Source: Antilocapra americana | Taxonomy: Eukaryota; Chordata; Mammalia; Artiodactyla; Antilocapridae | DNA: 64,000 nt | Assembly: GCA_007570785.1 (NCBI GenBank) | Contig: ML661900.1 | Span: 7,565,570-7,629,569 of the forward strand | Reading direction: 5' to 3' | In this document: piece by piece, positions 59,046-64,000 of the stretch | Layout: every line of letters starts with the position of its first letter | How positions within the stretch are numbered: position 1 is the first letter of the stretch | Notes under the pieces: generated by a model | Told to the model about the DNA's origin: nothing | Databases searched by the model: none | The model's input: the letters and a program-made list of their open reading frames with translations, nothing else | Program-made: the position numbers and the translations under genes

Positions 59046-60139
59046 CCGCAAAGGACAAGGGCAAAGGAGAAGCCCAGCAAGACAGTAGGAGGGGTGAATT
59101 CGCATTTAGAATCAAACCCCATTTCTGCCAGAGACGCTCAGAGAACACAAACAAACCCTGTGCACACCAGGACCCAGAACGCCACAGAGACTGGGACAGA
59201 ACTGTGTTTGAGTGTCTCCTGCGGAGGTACGGGTCAGCAGAGGACTGCCGCAGGGGCAGGGGCTCTGGGTGCAGTAGGCCTGGGTGTGGCATAAGCCCTC
59301 CTGGAGGAGGTCGCCATTAACCCACCACAGAGCTGCCAGAACTTACACAGGACTGGGAAACAGACTCTTGGAGGGCACAAACAGAACCGTGTGCGCACCA
59401 GGACCCCACGAGAGACTGACCCAGACTTGCCCGTGAGTTTCCGGGAGTCTCCAGCCAGAGGTGTGGTTCAGCGGTGGCCTGCTGCAGGGTCGGGGGCACT
59501 GAGTGTAGCAGTGCGGGCATGGGACCTTTTGAAGGAGGCTGCCATTACCGTAATTACCTCCACCACAGTTTGGCCCCAGATAATAGCAGGGAGGGGACAT
59601 AGCCTGACCCATCAATAGAAAATTGGATTAAAGATTTAGGGAGCATGGCCGAGCCCATCAGAACCACACCCGGTTTCCCCCTCAGTCAGTCTCTCCCATC
59701 AGGAAGCTTCCACAAGCCTCTTATCCTTCTCCATCAGAGGGAAGACAGACTGAAAACCACAATCACAGAAACCTAACCAATCTGATGACATGGACCGTAG
59801 CCTTCTCTAACTCAGTGAAGCTATGAGCTATGCTATGTAGGGCCACTCAAGACAGATGGGTCATGGTGGAAAGTTCTGACAAAACGTGGTCCACTGGAGA
59901 AGGGAATGACAAACCACTTCAGTACTCTTGCCTTGAGAACCCCATGAATAGTATGAAAAGGCAAAAAGATAGGACACTGAAAGATGAACTCCCCAGGTTG
60001 GCAGGAGCCCAGTATGCTACTGGAGACTAGTGGAGAAATAACACCAGAAAGAATGAAGAGATGGAGCCAAAGCAAAAACAACACCCAGTTGTGGATGTGA
60101 CTGGTGACAGAAGCAAAGTCTGATTCTCTAAAGAACAAT

Positions 60140-62272
60140 ACTGCATAAGAACCTGGAATTTTAGATCCATGAATCAAGGCAAATTGGAAGTCGTCAAACA
60201 GCAGATGGCAAGAGTGAACATTGACATTTTAGGAATCAGTGAACTAAAATGGACTGGAATGGGTGAATTAAACTCATATGACTATTGTATCTACTACTGT
60301 GGGCAAGAATCCCTTAGAAGAAATGGAGTAGCCACCACAGTCAACAAAATTGTTCGAAATGCAGTACTTGGATGCAGTCTCAAAATGACAGAATGATCTC
60401 TGTTCGTTTCCAAGGCAAACCACTCAATATCACTGTAATTCAAGTTTATGCCCCGACCAGAAATGCTGAAGAAGTTGAAGTTGAATAGTTCCGTGAAGAC
60501 CTACAAGACCTTCTAGAACTAACACTCAAAAAAGATATCTTTTTCATTATAGGGGACTGGAATGCAAAAGGAGGAAGTTGAGAAACACCTGGAGTAACAG
60601 GTAAATTTTTCCTTGGAGTACAGAATGAAGCAGGGCAAAGGCTAATAGAGTTTTACCAAGAGAACAAACTGGTCATAGCAAACACTCTCTTCCAACAATG
60701 CAAGAGAAGACTCTACACATGGACATCACCAGATGGTCGACACTGAAATCAGATTGATTACATTTTTTGCAGCCAAAGATGGAGAAGCTCTATACAGTCA
60801 GCAAAAACAAGACCAGGAGAAGACTGTGGCATAGATCATGAACTCCTTATTGACAAATTCAGACTTAAATTGAAGGAAGTAGAGAAAACCACTAGACCAT
60901 TCAGGCATGACCTAAATCAAATCCCTTATGACTATACAGTGGAAGTGAAAAAAAGTGACTAGATCTGATAGACAGGGTGTCTGAAGAACTATGGACAGAG
61001 GTTCATAACACTGTACAGGAGACAGGGATCAAGATGATCCCCAAGAAAAAGAATTGCAAAATATCAAAATGGTTGTCTGAGGAGGCCTTACAAATAGCCG
61101 TGAAAAGATGGGAAGCAAAAAGCAAAGGAGAAAAGGAAAGATATACCGATTTGAATGCAAAGTTCCAAAGAATAGCAAGGAGAGATAAGAAAGCCTTCCT
61201 CAATGATCAATGCAAACAAATAGAGGAAAACAATAGAATGGGAAAGACTAGAGATCTCTTCAAGAAAATTAGAGATATCAAGGGAACATTTCATGCAAAG
61301 ATGGGCACAATCAAGGACAGAAATGGTATGGACCTGAGAGAAACAGAAGATATTAAGAAGAGGTGGCAAGAATATACAGAAGAACTATACAAAAAAGATC
61401 TTCATGGTCCAGATAATCACAAGGGTATGATCACTCACCTAGACCCAACACCCTGAAATGCAAAGTCAAATGTGCCTTAGGAAGCACACTATGAACAAAG
61501 CTAGTGGAGGTGATGGAATTCCAGTTGAGCTAGTTCAATTCCTAAAAGATGATGCTGTGAAAGTGCTGCACTCAGTATGCCAGCAAACTTGGAAAACTCA
61601 GCAGTGGCCACAGGACTGGAAAAGGTCAGTCTTCATTTCAATCCTAAAGAAAGGCAATGCTAAAGAATGCTCAAACTACCACACATTGCACTCATCTCAC
61701 ACACTAGTACATTAATGCTCAAAATTCTCCATGTCAGGCTTCAACAGTATGTTAACTGTGAACTTCTAGACATTCAAGCTGGATTAGAAAAGGCAGAGGA
61801 ACCCGAGATCAAATTGCCAACATCCGCTGGATCATCGAAAAAGCAAGAGTTACACAAAAACATCTATTTCTACATTATTGACTATGCCAAAGCCTTTGAC
61901 TGTGTGGATCACAACAAACTTTGGAAAATTCTGAAAGAGATGGGGATACCAGACCACCTGACCTGCCTCCTGAGAAGTATGTATGCAGGTCAGGAAGCAA
62001 CAGTTAGAAATGGAGATGGAACAACAGACTGGTTCCAAATAGGGGAATGAGTACATCAAGACTGTATATTGTCGCCCTGCTTATTTAACTTCCATGCAGA
62101 GTACATCATGAGAAATGCTGGACTGGATGAAGCACAAGCTGGAATAAAGATTGCCAAGAGAACTGTCAATAACCTCAGATATGCAGATGACACTACCCTT
62201 ATGGCAGAAAGCGAAGAAGAACTAAGGAACTTCTTGATGAAAGTGAAAAAGGAGAGTATAAAGTTAGCTTAA
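60140..62272 (+). pseudogene. BovB endonuclease-reverse transcriptase remnant
   Basis: Endonuclease start is at 60169-60396 with the ISELKWTG motif containing the catalytic Glu, ended by a stop. A linker frame follows at 60977-61456. RT pieces lie at 61458-61715 (ASGGDGIPVEL block), 61667-62050 (IDYAKAFDCVDH, the first catalytic Asp) and 62069-62272 (YADD at 62180-62191). Each lies in its own frame, so several indels and stops separate them. The intact protein would be of about 1000 residues. No function remains. Confidence 0.9.
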
Positions 62273-62608
62273 ATCTCAACTTTCAGAAAACTAAGATCAT
62301 GGCATCCGATCCCATCACTTCATGGCATATAGATGGGGAAACAGTGCAAAGAGTGACAGATTTTATTTTGGGGGGCTCCAAAATCACTGCAGATGGTGAC
62401 TGCAGCCATGAAATTAAAAGATGCTTACACCTTGGAAGAAAAGTTATGAGCAACCTAGAAGCATATTAAAAAGCAGAGACATTACTTTGTTGACAAATGT
62501 CCATATAGTCAAAGCTAAGGTTTTTCCAGTAATCATGTATGGATGTGAGAGCTGGACTATAAGGAAAGCTGAACACTGAAGAACTGATGATTTTAAAATG
62601 TGGTGTTG

Positions 62609-63355
62609 CTGTTGGTGGGAATGCCAACTAGTACAGCCACTATGGAGAACAGTGTGGAGATTCCTTAAAAAGCTGGAAATAGAACTGCCATATGACCCAG
62701 CAATCCCACTGCTGGGCATACACACAGAGGAAACCAGAATTGAAAGAGACATGTGTACCCCAACATTCATCGCAGCATTGTTTACAATAGCCAGGACATA
62801 GAAGCAACTTAGATGTCCATCAACAGACAAATGGATAAGAAAGCTGTGGTACATATACACAGTGGAATATTACTCAGCCATTAAAAAGAATTCATTTGAA
62901 TCAGTTCTACTCAGGTGGACGAAACTGGAGCCTATTATATAGAGTGAAGTAAGCCAGAAGGAAAAACAAACATACAGTATACTAACGCATATATATGGAA
63001 TTTAGAAAGATGGTAACAAGAACCCTGTATGCGAGATAGCAAAAGAAACACAGATGTATAGAACAGTCTTTTGGACTCTATGGGAGAGGGCAAGGGTGGG
63101 ATGATATGGGAGAACAGCATTGAAACATGTTAATTATCATATGTGAAATCAATCACCAGCCCAGGTTTGATGCTCAGGGCTGGCAGGATGACCCAGACAG
63201 AGGGAATCAGGAGGAAGGTGGAAAGGGGATTCTGGAAGGGGAACATATGTATACCCATGGCAGATTCATGTCAATGTATGGCAAAACCAACACGATAATG
63301 TAAAGAAAATAAAAAATTAAAAACATATATATTAATTAATTAAAAAAAATAAAAT
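62609..63355 (+). mobile_element. 5'-truncated L1 nested in BovB
   Basis: Starts in the ORF2 Cys-rich region ('gttggtgggaatgccaacta') and runs through the 3'UTR to a complex A/T-rich tail. A perfect 14-bp duplication AAAATGTGGTGTTG flanks it (62595-62608 and 63356-63369), and the nick site reads TTTT/AA on the bottom strand. A Trp codon of ORF2 is changed to stop at 62799-62801. Its 3'UTR differs from that of the intact L1, so it is a separate lineage. Confidence 0.95.
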
Positions 63356-63369
63356 AAAATGTGGTGTTG

Positions 63370-63694
63370 GATAAGACTCTTGAGAGTCCCTTGGACTGCA
63401 AAGAGATCCATCTAGTCCATCCTAAAGGAAATCAGTCCTGAAAGTTCATTGGAAGGACTGATGTTGAAGCTCAAACTCCAATACTTTGGCCACCTGATGC
63501 AAACAACTGACTCATTGGAAAAGACCCTGATGCTGGGAAAGATTGAAGGCTGGAGAAGAAGGGGACGACAGAGGATGAGATCGTTGGGTGGCATCACCAA
63601 CTTGCTGGACATAGTTGTTGATGGACAGGGAGGCCTGGTGTGCCGCAGTCTATGGAGTTGCAAAGAGTCGGACACGACTGAGCAACTGAACTAA
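63370..63694 (+). pseudogene. BovB C-terminal remnant after the nested L1
   Basis: Continues the BovB coding region interrupted at 62608. The frame 63449-63694 encodes the LEKTLMLGKIEG and RRGRQRMRSL segments typical of the BovB C-terminus. Not translatable as part of a complete protein. Confidence 0.85.
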
Positions 63695-63875
63695 ACTGAA
63701 CCGATAAAGAGGAGTCTGGAAATAATGTCCCAATTCTGTTATGTGCTGGAAAAATACTACCTCTTAAATATAACTAATATTACATAAATCAAAGAGAGCA
63801 AGGTTTGCCACAGATATTCTCAAAGTTCAGCAATTTCTGTTTCTTAGGTATTTGTGAATACTATCTTGGTTTTAT

Positions 63876-64000
63876 GCAAAGTTGCTTCAGTCATGTATGA
63901 CGCTTTGTAAACCCATGGACTGTAGACCGCCAGGCTCCTCTGTCCATGGGATTCTCCAGGCAAGAATTTTGGAATGGCTTGCCATGTCCTCTCCCATGGG
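63876..64000 (-). mobile_element. Bov-tA SINE, cut by the window end
   Basis: Minus copy, 'gcaaagttgcttcagtcatg' to 'gccatgtcctctcccatggg'. The head would lie beyond the window. Confidence 0.88.

Larger units (their letters stand above)
59046..63706 (+). mobile_element. Nearly full-length but broken BovB LINE
   Basis: About 3.9 kb of BovB once the nested L1 (62609-63355) is removed. The 5' region (59046-60100) includes two diverged repeats of about 200 bases. Then come endonuclease sequence from about 60140, reverse transcriptase from about 61480 and the C-terminal part to about 63694, ending in a short 'ctgaactaaactgaacc' tail. Frameshifts and stops break the coding region at many points. 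RTE elements like this were the likely machinery for Bov-tA/BOV-A2 SINEs; this copy is inactive. Confidence 0.93.

Noticed and set aside
1..64000. Search for CRISPR arrays, operons, phage or other prokaryotic systems
   Set aside because: Nothing of the kind is present. The repeat content is that of a ruminant nuclear genome.

Overview
The window is nuclear DNA from a ruminant, most likely a bovid. The evidence is the repeat content: many Bov-tA/BOV-A2 SINEs, BovB (RTE-type) LINE copies, cetartiodactyl CHR-type tRNA-derived SINEs and bovine-type L1 elements, on a background of old mammalian MIR, L2, L1M and MaLR-like repeats. The species cannot be fixed from the sequence alone. I see no host protein-coding exon, rRNA, functional tRNA, CRISPR array or prokaryote-like system. 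The window reads as a gene desert or the inside of a very large intron.

The outstanding feature is a complete L1 element at about 38552-43942. It has perfect 17-bp target-site duplications, a canonical TTTT/AA endonuclease site, a short (~300 nt) 5'UTR starting with a YY1-like AAGATGGCGG motif, an open ORF1 (307 aa) and an open ORF2 (1272 aa). The recognisable endonuclease, reverse-transcriptase and Cys-rich residues are all present, followed by a 3'UTR G-tract and an A-rich tail. It is a candidate for a recently inserted, possibly active copy.

Layout. 1-6200: mostly unrecognised sequence with a CpG-dense block (2341-3000), a MIR and one SINE. 6225-7560: an old antisense L2 interrupted by a young 5'-inverted (twin-primed) L1. 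8085-8960: L1M remnant, STRs, and two SINEs in opposite orientation flanking a CA repeat. 9000-13030: AT-rich, nothing recognised. 13038-13986: 3' part of a BovB. 15450-18000: MIR, a long antisense L1M and L2. 18000-30000: scattered SINEs, CHR elements, MIRs, L2s, a triply nested CHR SINE and an unexplained 149-bp duplicated segment. 30890-36350: two MaLR-like LTRs, SINEs and a miniature L1 insertion with two A-tails. 38535-43959: the intact L1. 44250-52900: MIR, L2, SINEs and a very small BOV-A2 insertion. 53290-58880: three antisense L2 copies interrupted by younger elements. 58887-63706: a BOV-A2 and a nearly full-length but broken BovB that was itself hit by a 5'-truncated L1. 63876-64000: a SINE cut by the window edge.

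Functionally, the only genes likely to make protein are the two L1 ORFs. L1 machinery explains the L1 fragments here (A-tails, target duplications, T-rich nick sites). BovB machinery is the known partner for the Bov-tA/BOV-A2 SINEs, whose 3' ends match BovB. Long stretches without repeats, some with retained CpGs, are candidate conserved regulatory DNA, but this needs cross-species alignment. Boundaries of old repeats were judged by eye and are approximate.
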